64,000 bases of DNA, from NCBI GenBank assembly GCA_963751105.1, contig CAVVTG010000002.1, positions 868,001 to 932,000 on the forward strand, given 5' to 3'. Position 1 is the stretch's first letter. The number at the start of each line of letters is the position of its first letter. The translations under genes were made by a program, and so were the position numbers. The notes below the pieces were generated by a model. That model was not told the origin of the DNA. It was given only the letters and a program-made list of their open reading frames with translations, and searched no databases. This DNA comes from JACVRW01 sp963751105. Its GTDB lineage: Bacteria; Actinomycetota; Thermoleophilia; Solirubrobacterales; Thermoleophilaceae. This document shows positions 51,773-60,656 of this stretch, piece after piece.

Positions 51773-53773
51773 ATGCGAGCCCGGCGTATTGCGCCCTGGA
51801 TCGCTCTGTCGCTGACGGTGGGCGGGGCGGCGTTCGCGGTCGTCCTCAATGCGCTGGCGGGCGGTCATGGGGAAGACACCTTGACGGTGGTAGCCCCGTG
51901 GCTGGCGGCGATGTTTGCGTCGAGCGGGGTCGGATTGGTGCTCGCCACGCGCCGCATGGAGAACCCGATCGGCTGGCTGTTGCTCGCGAACGGGCTCGTG
52001 CTCACCCTCATGATGCTCGCCAACAGCTACGCCGACTACGCGGTGCTGGAGCACCCCGGGGCGCTGCCCGGGGCCGACTGGGCGGTGCTGTGGAGCGAGC
52101 GGGGCTGGCCCGCCCTGTTCATCGGCGTCACCGCGATCGCGTTCGTGTTTCCCGACGGCCGGCTGCCGTCGCCCCGCTGGCGTTGGATCGCCACCGTGGC
52201 CGTGGCGTCGTTCTTCTCCCTGATCGTGGTGTCGCTGTTCGGGGCGGAGCGCTACAGCGAGAAGTTCCAGGACGTCCCCAGCCCGCTCCCAGCGCTTCCG
52301 GAGTCGATCATCTCGGTCCCGTTCATGATCAGCGGCCTGGGGGCGTTGTCGGCGCTTGTCGCGGCGGCCCTGGCGGTGCGAACGAGGATGAAGCGGTCTG
52401 CGGGCGTCGAGCGCCTGCAGATGAAGTGGCTCGCCTACGCCGCTTCGTTGGTGCCCGCGGCCGTGGTGCTCAGCGTGCTCGAGAACTCGATCACGGGCAA
52501 GGAGGGCCTCGCGACTGACATCGGCACGGTCCTCGTTCTCACGGCGATACCGGTGGCCATCGGGATCGCGGTGATGCGCTACCGCCTCTACGAGATCGAC
52601 CGGCTGATCAACCGCACGCTGGTCTACGTCACGCTGTCGGCCGCGCTGGCGGCGATCTTCGGGGTTGTCTCGTTGTCGTTGGGCGTGGTGATCGGCTCGG
52701 GCTCGACGCTTGCGACGGCGGCGGCGACGCTCGCCGTAGCGCTCGTCTTCGGCCCGTTGCGCTCGCGCGTCCAGGTGCTCGTCGATCGGCGTTTCGATCG
52801 AGCTCGCTACCAGGGCCTGCGCAAGATCGAGCGGTTCCTCGAGGATCTCCGCGCGGGTCGCGCGGCGCCCGAGGCCACGGGTGAGGTGATGGCGGACGCC
52901 ATCGGCGACCCGAGCCTCGAGCTGCTGTTCTGGCTCCCGGTGGAGGCGATCCACGTGGATGCCACCGGCCACGCGGTGGGGGAGCTGTCCGCGGCCGGGC
53001 GGGCGCGCACACCCGTGCGACGGGGGGACTTGCAGCTCGGGACCGTGGTGCACGACCGGGCGCTGGGCGAGCGGCCCGATCTGCTGGACAGCGCGATCGA
53101 GGCCGCGGGCCTGGCGATCGAAATCGCGCGCCTGCGCGTCGAGGTGCGCCGCCGCCTGGCCGAGGTCGAGCGATCGCGCGCGCGCATCGTCACCGCCGGC
53201 TATGAGGAACGGCGCCGCCTCGAGCGCGACCTCCACGACGGCGCGCAGCAGCGCCTCGTCACGATCGGGCTCGCGCTCCGCCACGTCCAGGGCCAGCTTC
53301 CGGCGCCCAGTCCTGAAGCCCTCGAGTTGGACGCCACTGTGGACGAGCTGACCGGGGCGATCGAGGAGCTGCGTGAACTGGCTCGGGGCGTGCGGCCCGC
53401 GAGCATCGACGGAGGCCTGGGCCCGGCGCTGCGCGAGCTCGCCTCCCGCGCACCGCTTCCCACCAGGGTCGAGGCTACCGAGGAGCGCTTCGACGATCGG
53501 CTCGAGACCGCCGCGTACTTCGTGGCCAGCGAAGCCCTCACCAACGCGGTCAAGCATGCGAAGGCATCCGAGGTCACCCTGAGCGCGGCGAGGCGAAACG
53601 GCAGTCTGGTGCTCGGCGTCCGGGACGACGGCGTCGGCGGCGCGCACACCTCGCAGGGCTCCGGCCTCGGCGGCATGACCGACCGGGTGGCCGCCCTGGG
53701 CGGGAGCCTGAGCGTCGAGAGCCCACCGGGAGGCGGAACGGTGATCACCGCGGAGCTGCCATGCGAGTCGTGA
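51773..53773 (+). CDS. NarL-type sensor histidine kinase (HisKA_3)
   Basis: A 666-aa membrane kinase. About eight hydrophobic helices occupy residues 1-330, then a GAF-like linker, a coiled coil with RLRVEVRRRLAEVERSRARI, the HisKA_3 motif EERRRLERDLHDGAQQRLV (phospho-His in DLHDG), and the HATPase domain (SEALTNAVKHAKA, GVRDDGVGG). The first ATG at 51773 fits the transmembrane start. Its 3' end overlaps the response regulator by 13 nt. The signal is unknown; multi-TM sensors of this sort are frequent in actinobacteria. Confidence 0.9.
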   Translation: MRARRIAPWIALSLTVGGAAFAVVLNALAGGHGEDTLTVVAPWLAAMFASSGVGLVLATRRMENPIGWLLLANGLVLTLMMLANSYADYAVLEHPGALPGADWAVLWSERGWPALFIGVTAIAFVFPDGRLPSPRWRWIATVAVASFFSLIVVSLFGAERYSEKFQDVPSPLPALPESIISVPFMISGLGALSALVAAALAVRTRMKRSAGVERLQMKWLAYAASLVPAAVVLSVLENSITGKEGLATDIGTVLVLTAIPVAIGIAVMRYRLYEIDRLINRTLVYVTLSAALAAIFGVVSLSLGVVIGSGSTLATAAATLAVALVFGPLRSRVQVLVDRRFDRARYQGLRKIERFLEDLRAGRAAPEATGEVMADAIGDPSLELLFWLPVEAIHVDATGHAVGELSAAGRARTPVRRGDLQLGTVVHDRALGERPDLLDSAIEAAGLAIEIARLRVEVRRRLAEVERSRARIVTAGYEERRRLERDLHDGAQQRLVTIGLALRHVQGQLPAPSPEALELDATVDELTGAIEELRELARGVRPASIDGGLGPALRELASRAPLPTRVEATEERFDDRLETAAYFVASEALTNAVKHAKASEVTLSAARRNGSLVLGVRDDGVGGAHTSQGSGLGGMTDRVAALGGSLSVESPPGGGTVITAELPCES

Positions 53774-54414
53774 TCGCCGAGGACCAGACTCTGCTCCGCG
53801 AGGGTCTCGCACGACTCTTCGTGGACGCCGGGCACGATGTGGTCGCGGCCGTCGACGACGCCGACCGCCTCCGTGCCGCGGTCAGCGAGCACGAGCCGGA
53901 CCTCGCCGTCGTGGACATCCGGATGCCGCCGTCGTTCACCGACGAGGGCATCCGCGCGGCCGGCTGGATTCGCGACGCCCATCCGGACGTGGGGGTGCTC
54001 GTGCTATCCCAACACGTGGAGGCCACGGGAGCCGTCGGCCTCGTCGTGCAGGGCGGCTTCGGCTACCTGCTCAAGGACCGGGTGCTCGCCGTGGGGGATT
54101 TCCTGGAGGCAGCCGAGCGCGTGGCGCGCGGCGGCTCGGCCCTGGATCCTCAGGTGGTGGCATCGCTCGTAGGTGGCGAGTCCGACACCCTCGGCGACCT
54201 CACCGAGCGCGAGCGGGAGGTGCTTGCGCTGATGGCGGAGGGCCTCACCAACACCGCCATCGCCGCCCGCCTCGTGCTCACCGAGCGGACGGTGGAAAGT
54301 CACGTGCGAAACGTGCTGATGAAGCTCGACCTCCCCGAGAACGCTGATGCCCACCGGCGCGTGCTCGCGGTGATCGCCTACCTCCGCGCGGCCGAGGCTC
54401 AGGGCCAGCACTGA
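53761..54414 (+). CDS. LuxR/NarL-family response regulator
   Basis: A 217-aa regulator. The receiver has VVIAEDQTLLREGL, phospho-Asp in LAVVDIRMPPSFTDEG and Lys in GYLLKDRV. The LuxR-type helix-turn-helix is LTEREREVLALMAEGLTNTAIAARL, then TERTVESHVRNVLMKL. It overlaps the kinase gene by 13 nt and forms its cognate pair. The next gene, a small membrane protein, starts 108 bases later and may be a target. Confidence 0.93.
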   Translation: MRVVIAEDQTLLREGLARLFVDAGHDVVAAVDDADRLRAAVSEHEPDLAVVDIRMPPSFTDEGIRAAGWIRDAHPDVGVLVLSQHVEATGAVGLVVQGGFGYLLKDRVLAVGDFLEAAERVARGGSALDPQVVASLVGGESDTLGDLTEREREVLALMAEGLTNTAIAARLVLTERTVESHVRNVLMKLDLPENADAHRRVLAVIAYLRAAEAQGQH

Positions 54415-54522
54415 CCCGGCAGAGGTACTGGCACAGGCCCGGGTCCAGTGCTGGTGGCGATGTGGACCGGCCCGCTCGCCCATAGGTTCGAGAGGTCGAA
54501 TCGAACTCTCGAAAGGAACGTC

Positions 54523-54810
54523 ATGGACAGCACGCTCAACCGCCCCGCCGTCGACGTCTCAGCCAACCGTCCCCGTCCGGCTCTCGCGCTCGCTCTCGCG
54601 CTGCTGGCCGTGCCCGGTTCGACGATCGCCTGGAGCCTGCCCTCCGGCGGGCTGTGGATCGGCCTGCCGCTGGGTGTCGCGGCGATCGTGCTCGGGATCC
54701 GTGCCCGCCGCGCGCCCGCCGGCTCCGGCATGGCCACCGCGGCGATCGTGATCGCGGCCTTGGCCATCGGCCAGATGCTTGTGTGGACGGCCGTCTCGGT
54801 GCTCGGCTAG
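54523..54810 (+). CDS. Small two-helix membrane protein
   Basis: A 95-aa protein with two hydrophobic segments (LALALALLAVPGSTIAW; LWIGLPLGVAAIVLGI) and a third weaker one near the C-terminus (TAAIVIAALAIGQMLV). I chose ATG 54523 with GAAAGGAACGTC upstream; an earlier GTG-type start would overlap non-coding-looking sequence. It resembles small DUF4190-like actinobacterial membrane proteins. It lies between the two-component system and a cupredoxin-like lipoprotein gene. Confidence 0.65.
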   Translation: MDSTLNRPAVDVSANRPRPALALALALLAVPGSTIAWSLPSGGLWIGLPLGVAAIVLGIRARRAPAGSGMATAAIVIAALAIGQMLVWTAVSVLG

Positions 54811-54815
54811 CCACG

Positions 54816-55691
54816 ATGAGAGACAGGCTCACACCCAACGGCAGGAGCTCGGCTCTCGCGCTGCTCGTCGCCGCCTCGGTCGGCCTTCCGGCCTGCGGCG
54901 ACGAGGACGAGGACAAGCAGGCCACAGTGACGCCGAAGACGGTCGCCGTGGCCGCCACCGAGACCGGCAACCGGACGCGGCTCTCCGTCCCGAAGTCCGT
55001 CCCCGCCGGCCTGGTGACCGTCGAGCTCACGAACACCGGCAAGGCGTTTCACGAGGCCCAGCTCATTCGCCTCGACCCCGGCCACACGCCCGAGGAGGCG
55101 CTCGAGGTCATCGCGGCCGAAGGGGCGCCCAGCCCCGGTTGGATCCAGGCCGCCGGCGGCACGGGCCCCGCGCCGCCGGGTGGCTCGAGGTCTGCGACCC
55201 AACGGTTGCGCCCCGGCAACTACATCGTCTACGACGCCCCGTTCCAGAACGAGGGCCGGGGCGTGAAATCCGGCGTCGCCACCTTCAAGGTGGAGGGCGA
55301 GCCCGGCGACGCCGAGCTGCCAGAGGGGACAGCAAAGGTCGACGCGTACGACTACGGCTTCCGGGTGTCGGGCCTGAAGGCAGGCAAGAACACGATCGAG
55401 TTCTCGAACTCAGGCCGCGAGCCCCACCACGTGGTCGCGGTGCCCTACCGGCCCGGCGCCACGCTGGCCCAGGTGCGCAACGCGCTCAGGCGAGAGCAGA
55501 GCGGCGCCGAGCCGCCACTCGACTTCGAGAACAGCTCCCACACCGCCAGGATCCAGGGCGGGACGAAGCAACTCACCGAGCTCGACCTCGAAAAGCCGGG
55601 CAAGTACGCACTGCTCTGCTTCGTGAGCGATCGCAACGGCGGTCCGCCGCACGTCGCACAGGGGATGGTCGCCGAAGCGACGGTGCACTGA
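54816..55691 (+). CDS. Lipoprotein with two cupredoxin-like domains
   Basis: A 291-aa lipoprotein: lipobox ASVGLPAC, then two similar ~110-residue beta domains. The first begins VPKSVPAGLVTVELTNTGK and contains FHEAQLI; the second begins GLKAGKNTIEFSNSGREPHH and ends with YALLCFVSD. His residues (FHEAQ; REPHHVV) and the CFVSD Cys resemble, but do not fully match, a type 1 copper site. It follows the small membrane protein by five bases. The role may be copper or redox handling at the cell surface. Confidence 0.7.
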   Translation: MRDRLTPNGRSSALALLVAASVGLPACGDEDEDKQATVTPKTVAVAATETGNRTRLSVPKSVPAGLVTVELTNTGKAFHEAQLIRLDPGHTPEEALEVIAAEGAPSPGWIQAAGGTGPAPPGGSRSATQRLRPGNYIVYDAPFQNEGRGVKSGVATFKVEGEPGDAELPEGTAKVDAYDYGFRVSGLKAGKNTIEFSNSGREPHHVVAVPYRPGATLAQVRNALRREQSGAEPPLDFENSSHTARIQGGTKQLTELDLEKPGKYALLCFVSDRNGGPPHVAQGMVAEATVH

Positions 55692-55696
55692 GAAAA

Positions 55697-55732
55697 CGAG
55701 GCGCCCCGCCGCACCGCCGGCGGAGCGCCTCG
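55697..55732. terminator. Bidirectional terminator hairpin
   Basis: CGAGGCGC (55697-55704) pairs with GCGCCTCG (55725-55732), with an inner CCGCC/GGCGG stem. It lies between the convergent cupredoxin-like and sialidase-like genes, starting five bases after one stop and ending five bases before the other. Confidence 0.75.
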
Positions 55733-55737
55733 CTCTC

Positions 55738-57300
55738 CTATGGACCGCTGACTGTCGCTGTGGTCGCGAACACGTCGGTGCGGTTGAGCAGGTTGCCGCT
55801 GTTCGCCCGCACGTGGAACGGCTTGAAGCCGGGCTCGAGCCCGCCGCCGGCGAAGTCGAGGCCGGCGTAGTCGCCCACGAAGTAGCCGTTGGCATCAGGG
55901 GCGGTGGTCATGTCGAACGAGCCCGTCCCGTCGCCGGGTGTGACGACCCCGGGCGTACCGCTGCCGATCCGCTCCTCCGTCCAGCTGGCCCCGCCATTTC
56001 CGGAGCGCAGTAGCCACACGTCGGTGGTCAGCGGCGGGGTGGTGGCCGGATCGTCGAAACGGAAGTCGTAGTGCTGAACGGCCACCGTTCCGTCGTCCGC
56101 CACCCGCACGGTCGGGGTGAAGGCCTGGTTGACCCCACCGACCTTGCTGATGCGCTGTGTCGCGGACCAGCTGAGGCCTCCGTCGGTGGACCTCGAGAAG
56201 GCGATCTGCTCCTCACCGGTGAAGCGATCGTCCTGCCAGACGACGTAGAGGGCCCCGCTCTCGTCGTCCACCGCGATCTGTGGGATCAGATCCCCAGTGC
56301 GAACCGGGTGGCCATCGGCCGGATCGGTCACACCGTCGGTGATCATCCGGTCGATCTCGATCGGGGCCGACCAGGTATCGCCCTTGTCGGTGGAGCGCAT
56401 CACCGCCGCGGTGTAGCCGCGGTTGGTGTTCGCGCCGACGTTGCGGATCAGGTTGAACAGCATCACCAGGTCGCCGTTGGGGAGTACGACGATCTGGTTG
56501 CCGATCGTCTGGGCCTTGTTGCCCGGATCGAGGATCGGCTTGACGAGCTCATAGGAGGCGCCGTTGTCGTCGGAGCGGGCGAACCAGGCGATCGAGCGGA
56601 ACGCGGCCGCCCGCTCGCCGGCGCGCGCACTGGCCCGCTCGTTGGGACCCACAATGCGCTGCCAGGTCACGTAGACGAACCTCGAGTCGGTCGGATCCGC
56701 GGTGAGCGTCTCCTTGTCGTTGAAGAAGTTCGCGCGGTCGTCGAACTTGACGACCACCGGGTCCTCCCAGTTCGCGCCCTTGTCGAGGGAACGCGAGGTC
56801 AAGACCGCGTTGGCGACGTTGGAATCGTTGATCGCAAGCGCCACCTGGTGCGCCACGCCGTTGGGCGAGAACGACACCCATGGGTCCGTCGCGCGCTCGA
56901 AGTCACCGCCGTTTGCCGCCGTGCCGCCGGTGCAACGGCTGAACTTGGCCTGCCCGATGTCGGGTGCGGAACTGATCGGTGGGATCGTCCAGCTCGTCCC
57001 ACCGTTGAGGCTGTAGGCGCTCAGGTTGCCGCTTGCCCCACCGTTGGACCAGCGATCCTGCTGCCAGTTGCCGACGAGGTTGTTGTCGTCGGCCAGGTTC
57101 ACGTCGACCCACGGCTCGACCTCGGCATTGCGGAACACCGTGCCCGTCTGAGGCGCCCCCTCGCACCCCGCGGCGAACGGACTCGCACCGCTTACCAGGG
57201 TCAGAGGATCGACGGCCGCCCCGGCGCTCGCCGGCACCGTGACCGCCGTGATTAGAACCAACGTGAGCCCGGCCCGGCGGGCTATGGAGCTGTTACTCAT
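55738..57300 (-). CDS. Secreted sialidase-like (BNR/Asp-box) beta-propeller
   Basis: A 520-aa exported protein. ATG 57300 has AAGGAGGGGACG upstream and begins a signal peptide (AGLTLVLITAVTVPASAGAA). Asp boxes are SLNGGTSW, SLDKGANW, SDDNGASY, STDKGDTW, STDGGLSW and SGNGGASW. It has VVWQDDRFTG and GYFVGDYAGLDF blocks like the propeller at 47.7 kb, so the two are paralogues. A true sialidase active site is not evident. Its start overlaps the stop of a 40-codon ORF. Confidence 0.8.
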   Translation of the reverse strand: MSNSSIARRAGLTLVLITAVTVPASAGAAVDPLTLVSGASPFAAGCEGAPQTGTVFRNAEVEPWVDVNLADDNNLVGNWQQDRWSNGGASGNLSAYSLNGGTSWTIPPISSAPDIGQAKFSRCTGGTAANGGDFERATDPWVSFSPNGVAHQVALAINDSNVANAVLTSRSLDKGANWEDPVVVKFDDRANFFNDKETLTADPTDSRFVYVTWQRIVGPNERASARAGERAAAFRSIAWFARSDDNGASYELVKPILDPGNKAQTIGNQIVVLPNGDLVMLFNLIRNVGANTNRGYTAAVMRSTDKGDTWSAPIEIDRMITDGVTDPADGHPVRTGDLIPQIAVDDESGALYVVWQDDRFTGEEQIAFSRSTDGGLSWSATQRISKVGGVNQAFTPTVRVADDGTVAVQHYDFRFDDPATTPPLTTDVWLLRSGNGGASWTEERIGSGTPGVVTPGDGTGSFDMTTAPDANGYFVGDYAGLDFAGGGLEPGFKPFHVRANSGNLLNRTDVFATTATVSGP

Positions 57301-57415
57301 CGTCCCCTCCTTCGCGCACCTTTTCCGACACGCACTTGCCAAAGGCGTTGCGCTTGTTCGGATTGGTGCCGTATGTCGCGGCGAAGTTCTCGCGGCCGAT
57401 CTTCTCACGTCTCAT
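57293..57415 (-). CDS. 40-aa small ORF with FGKCVS motif
   Basis: A short ORF from ATG 57415 to TAA 57293-57295. It encodes basic sequence including TYGTNPNKRNAFGKCVS and ends EGGDDE. The NKRNAFGKCVS signature is one I associate with short segments of actinobacterial secreted proteins; I do not know its function. Its final codons overlap the ATG and contain the Shine-Dalgarno of the sialidase-like gene, so the two may be translationally coupled. It might instead be the tail of a degraded longer gene. Confidence 0.6.
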   Translation of the reverse strand: MRREKIGRENFAATYGTNPNKRNAFGKCVSEKVREGGDDE

Positions 57416-57482
57416 GACCCTTCAAACCCCTCACGGGCGCTGAGGTTCGAGAGTTATTCCCAGTCGGGTAGGGTCGGCAATC

Positions 57483-57842
57483 ATGGAAACGATCAACGGG
57501 TGCACCGTGATCGCTCCAGCGGAAGGACCGGAGCCGGCGAACTTCGGGCCGTCGGAGATGGACGGCGCCTACCGGGTCATCGCCGGGTCGATCCCGGCTG
57601 ACCAGCCCGCGCCCCCCTTTCACCGGCACCCGAACACCGACGAGGCGTTTCACATCGCGGACGGTGAGGCCACCTTCCTGCTCGGCGACCGCGAGGTGCG
57701 GGTCACCGCCGGCGGTTTCGTGTTCATCCCCCGAGGGATGCCCCACACCGCATGGAACTCCGGCGCCGGACCGATGCTTGGACTGATCATGATCTCGCCG
57801 GGCGACGCGGAGCACGTCTTCGAGCCCGTAGAGGCCAACTGA
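57483..57842 (+). CDS. Cupin domain protein
   Basis: A 119-aa single cupin. Motif 1 is PPFHRHPNTDEAFHIADGEA and motif 2 is FVFIPRGMPHTAWN, with the expected His, His, Glu and His metal ligands. It ends four bases before the convergent sigma factor gene. As with other small cupins it may be a metal-dependent enzyme or a binding protein; nothing here shows which. Confidence 0.85.
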   Translation: METINGCTVIAPAEGPEPANFGPSEMDGAYRVIAGSIPADQPAPPFHRHPNTDEAFHIADGEATFLLGDREVRVTAGGFVFIPRGMPHTAWNSGAGPMLGLIMISPGDAEHVFEPVEAN

Positions 57843-57846
57843 GCCC

Positions 57847-58848
57847 CTACCGCAGCGTCCGTGGCAGTCCGAAGTGCGGGAAGACGCTGCAGTCGCCGAA
57901 CCAGGTGATCGCGGAGATCCGGTCGGCCCCCAGCGTGAGGACGAACAACGCGTACGGCCGCGCAATGTCGGTGTTGGGGACGGGGAGGTAGCACGCGAAG
58001 GCGGGCTGGCCGTTCGCGCGGGTTGGGACCAGTCGCAGCCGCGCGCCACGCCGGGCCTCGCGGTCGCGCAGGAACGCGCCGATCGCGCTGGGACCCTGGT
58101 ACTCCGAAGGCTCGGGCGGCATGGTCACCCAGGCGTCGTCGGTGAGCAGGGCGACCATCGCGTCGATGTCGCCCGCCTCCACCGCATCCGCGAACTTGCC
58201 GAGGAGGTCGCGCTCGAGCCTGGAGTTCGGGAGCGGCGCGCGTTCGCGTCCGGCGGCCGGCAGCCGCGACTCGAACGCGGCACGCGCGCGGCGTAGGAGG
58301 CTGTTGACCGAGGTGGCGGTGGTATCGAGCATCTCGGCGACCTCGCCGGCTCGGAAGCCGAGCACGTCGCGCAGCACGAGCACCGCGCGCTGCTGCGGGG
58401 GGAGATGCTGGAGGCCGACGATGAACGCCAGCGCGATCGCCTCCCTGGTCTCGTGGCGCGTGTCTGGTCCGGGCGCTTCGTCGGGGATGTCTTCGAGCAG
58501 GACGTCGGGGTAGGGCTCGAGCCAGATCGGCTCGCCCCGGCGCGTGGGCTCTGGCATCTCGGTCATCCGCTGCACGTCATTCGGGCGGCGCCGGCTCGCA
58601 CGGAGGGCATCCAGCGAGCGATTGGTGGCGATCCGGTACAGCCAGGCACGGACCGACGCGCGTTCCTCGAACCGCTCGAGGCCACGCCACGCGGCGAGCA
58701 GCGTCTCTTGGAGCAGATCCTCGGCGTCCTGCGCCGACCCGACGATCCGGTAGACGTGCAGCTGGAGCTCACGCCGGTACGGGTCGGTCAGCTCGCGGAA
58801 GGCGTCCTCGTCGCCGCCGCGCGCGCGGGCGAGGGTCTGCTCGGTCAC
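57847..58848 (-). CDS. ECF sigma factor with SnoaL-like C-terminal domain (SigX5/SigG type)
   Basis: A 333-aa ECF sigma factor. Region 2 is RIVGSAQDAEDLLQETLLAAW, with RASVRAWLYRIATNRSLDAL, and region 4 is LPPQQRAVLVLRDVLGFRAGEVAEML. A ~110-residue SnoaL-like domain follows (FADAVEAGDIDAMVALLTDDA). Unlike the sigma at 23.5 kb it lacks DGGGK, so it belongs to a different SnoaL-fused ECF group, in which the C-terminal domain is presumed to be the regulatory module. It is divergent from the reductase gene at 58958. Confidence 0.9.
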   Translation of the reverse strand: MTEQTLARARGGDEDAFRELTDPYRRELQLHVYRIVGSAQDAEDLLQETLLAAWRGLERFEERASVRAWLYRIATNRSLDALRASRRRPNDVQRMTEMPEPTRRGEPIWLEPYPDVLLEDIPDEAPGPDTRHETREAIALAFIVGLQHLPPQQRAVLVLRDVLGFRAGEVAEMLDTTATSVNSLLRRARAAFESRLPAAGRERAPLPNSRLERDLLGKFADAVEAGDIDAMVALLTDDAWVTMPPEPSEYQGPSAIGAFLRDREARRGARLRLVPTRANGQPAFACYLPVPNTDIARPYALFVLTLGADRISAITWFGDCSVFPHFGLPRTLR

Positions 58849-58957
58849 GCTTGCATCCTCTCACCGGCTCGTCCTTTCACCCGCATCACCAGTAGTGACG
58901 CGTCGCGGGCTCGAAATTCGCCGCTCAGTTCTCGTCGAGGCCGACGCCTCAATGGGC

Positions 58958-59608
58958 ATGACCAAGATCATCATCAGCGAAAACGTCTCCCTCGACGGAG
59001 TCATCGAGGATCCGGCCGGTGTCGAGGGCTTCAGGCGCGGCGGCTGGTACTTCGAGACCGATCGTGGCGAGGACGGCGAACGGTTCACCCTCGACAAGAC
59101 GCTGGGCGCCGAGGCCCTGCTGCTGGGCCGGCGGAGCTACGAGTTCTTCGCCGCGACGTGGCGATCCCGCGGTGGCGAGCTGGCGGACAAGATGAACGGC
59201 ATGTCCAAGTACGTCGTGTCCTCGACCCTCGAGGACCCCGACTGGAGCAACTCGACGGTCCTGCGGGGAGACGTGGCCGACGAGGTCTCGAAGCTGAGGC
59301 GGGAGCTCGACGGAGAGATCGTCGTGCTCGGCAGCCTCCAGCTCGCGCGCACGCTGATCGAGCACGACCTCGTCGATGAGCTGCGGCTGATGATCTACCC
59401 GGTCGTGCTCGGGGCCGGCGCGCGCCTCTTCGGCGAGACGAGCGACAAGAAACCCATGCGCCTCGTCGACATGCAGACCGTCGGTGACGGCATCGCCATC
59501 GTCATCTACGAGCTCGTCGGAGGAGCCGAGCGGGCGTCCGACGGCGCGACCTTTCAGGACAAGCGCGCGGCCGCTCTCCGCCGGGCGGGCATCCGGGAGA
59601 GCGGCTGA
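58958..59608 (+). CDS. RibD/dihydrofolate-reductase-like family protein
   Basis: A 216-aa reductase of the RibD C-terminal/DHFR-like family. MTKIIISENVSLDGVIEDP is the typical N-terminus; LLLGRRSYEFFAATW, VVLGSLQLARTLIEHDLVDEL and VLGAGARLFGE are the conserved blocks. I prefer ATG 58958 over the codon two residues earlier. It probably uses NADPH; the physiological substrate of stand-alone members is unknown. It is divergent from the SigX5-like gene. Confidence 0.87.
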   Translation: MTKIIISENVSLDGVIEDPAGVEGFRRGGWYFETDRGEDGERFTLDKTLGAEALLLGRRSYEFFAATWRSRGGELADKMNGMSKYVVSSTLEDPDWSNSTVLRGDVADEVSKLRRELDGEIVVLGSLQLARTLIEHDLVDELRLMIYPVVLGAGARLFGETSDKKPMRLVDMQTVGDGIAIVIYELVGGAERASDGATFQDKRAAALRRAGIRESG

Positions 59609-59657
59609 CGAGCCGACGGCATGAGTCGCGGCGCAACTGCGAGGGCGTCCGCGGTTT

Positions 59658-60638
59658 GTGGCAAACGTGACGCGCGCCTGGTCCTCTCTCGCCATCGCTG
59701 CCACGTTGCTGCTCGCCCTCGCGCCTGCCGCACACGGCGCCTTCCCGGGCCGTAACGGTTTCATCGCCTACGTCCACATCTCCACCGGGACCGAGGGTGA
59801 GGAGGGGGAGGGTTCCAGCACGTCGGTCCGCTCGCTCGACGTGGGACGCCTGTTCGGCTCGGAGCGCTTCACGCTCCGGAACTGCACCATCATCGACCAG
59901 GTGCCGCAGGACTCGGCCTGCCCCGGGCCATACGACAGCCCCGCCTACTCGCCCAGCGGGGATCAGCTGCTGGTGGACACCGGCGATCGGCTGGCGATGC
60001 TGGACAGCGACGGCTCCAACTTTCGGCTACTGCCACAGCAGACGACCAACGACGGTGCGCCCGCCTGGGCCCCGGACGGCAGGCGGTTCGTGTTCACGGG
60101 CGTGGCGCAGGGGGCAACAGCGCCGGACCTCTACGTCTACCACCTCGCGCGGGGCCGCTCACGCCGGCTGACCACCACCGGCGGCGCCGCGCCCGCCTGG
60201 TCGTCGCGCAACCGGATCGCCTACGTGACCGGCTACGCGTCCTTCGTCGACCGGCCTCCGACCGGACGGCTCGCGCTGATCAACCCGGACGGCTCCGGGC
60301 GCCGCCCGTTGACGCGCAAGAACGGACTGGCTCCCAACTGGTCGCCCCGGGGCATCAAGATCGCGTTCATTCGTAACGGCAAGCTGTACGTGATCGGGGC
60401 GAACGGCAAGGGCCTGAGGCGCGTGGGCGGCCGGCGATTCTCCATCGAGGCCACGGACGTGACCTGGTCTCCCGACGGGCGCTACCTGGCCCATCACGGC
60501 TTCGAGAACGGCATCACCGTCGTGGACCCAACGGGGCGGCGCGAGTACGAGTTCGAGTCCGGGCAGTACAGCACTGGCGGCTCGTTCGACTCGTTCGCGC
60601 CCGACTGGCAGCCGCTTCCGCGGGCGCGTCGCCGCTAG
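59658..60638 (+). CDS. Secreted TolB-like beta-propeller protein
   Basis: A 326-aa exported protein with signal peptide SLAIAATLLLALAPAAHGA. TolB/WD40-like (PD40) strands repeat as YSPSGDQLLV, WAPDGRRFVFTG, WSPRGIKIAFI and WSPDGRYLAHHG. The GTG at 59658 is the best start; no strong Shine-Dalgarno is seen. Such small propellers bind other proteins or polysaccharides. It is 18 bases upstream of a lipase-like gene. Confidence 0.82.
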   Translation: MANVTRAWSSLAIAATLLLALAPAAHGAFPGRNGFIAYVHISTGTEGEEGEGSSTSVRSLDVGRLFGSERFTLRNCTIIDQVPQDSACPGPYDSPAYSPSGDQLLVDTGDRLAMLDSDGSNFRLLPQQTTNDGAPAWAPDGRRFVFTGVAQGATAPDLYVYHLARGRSRRLTTTGGAAPAWSSRNRIAYVTGYASFVDRPPTGRLALINPDGSGRRPLTRKNGLAPNWSPRGIKIAFIRNGKLYVIGANGKGLRRVGGRRFSIEATDVTWSPDGRYLAHHGFENGITVVDPTGRREYEFESGQYSTGGSFDSFAPDWQPLPRARRR

Positions 60639-60656
60639 TCATCTAGCCTCAAGGTT

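Noticed and set aside
50114..53812. A 1232-codon minus-strand open frame across penicillin acylase and the histidine kinase
   Set aside because: It is antisense to the kinase and out of frame with the acylase; composition is that of a random GC-rich shadow frame without any domain.
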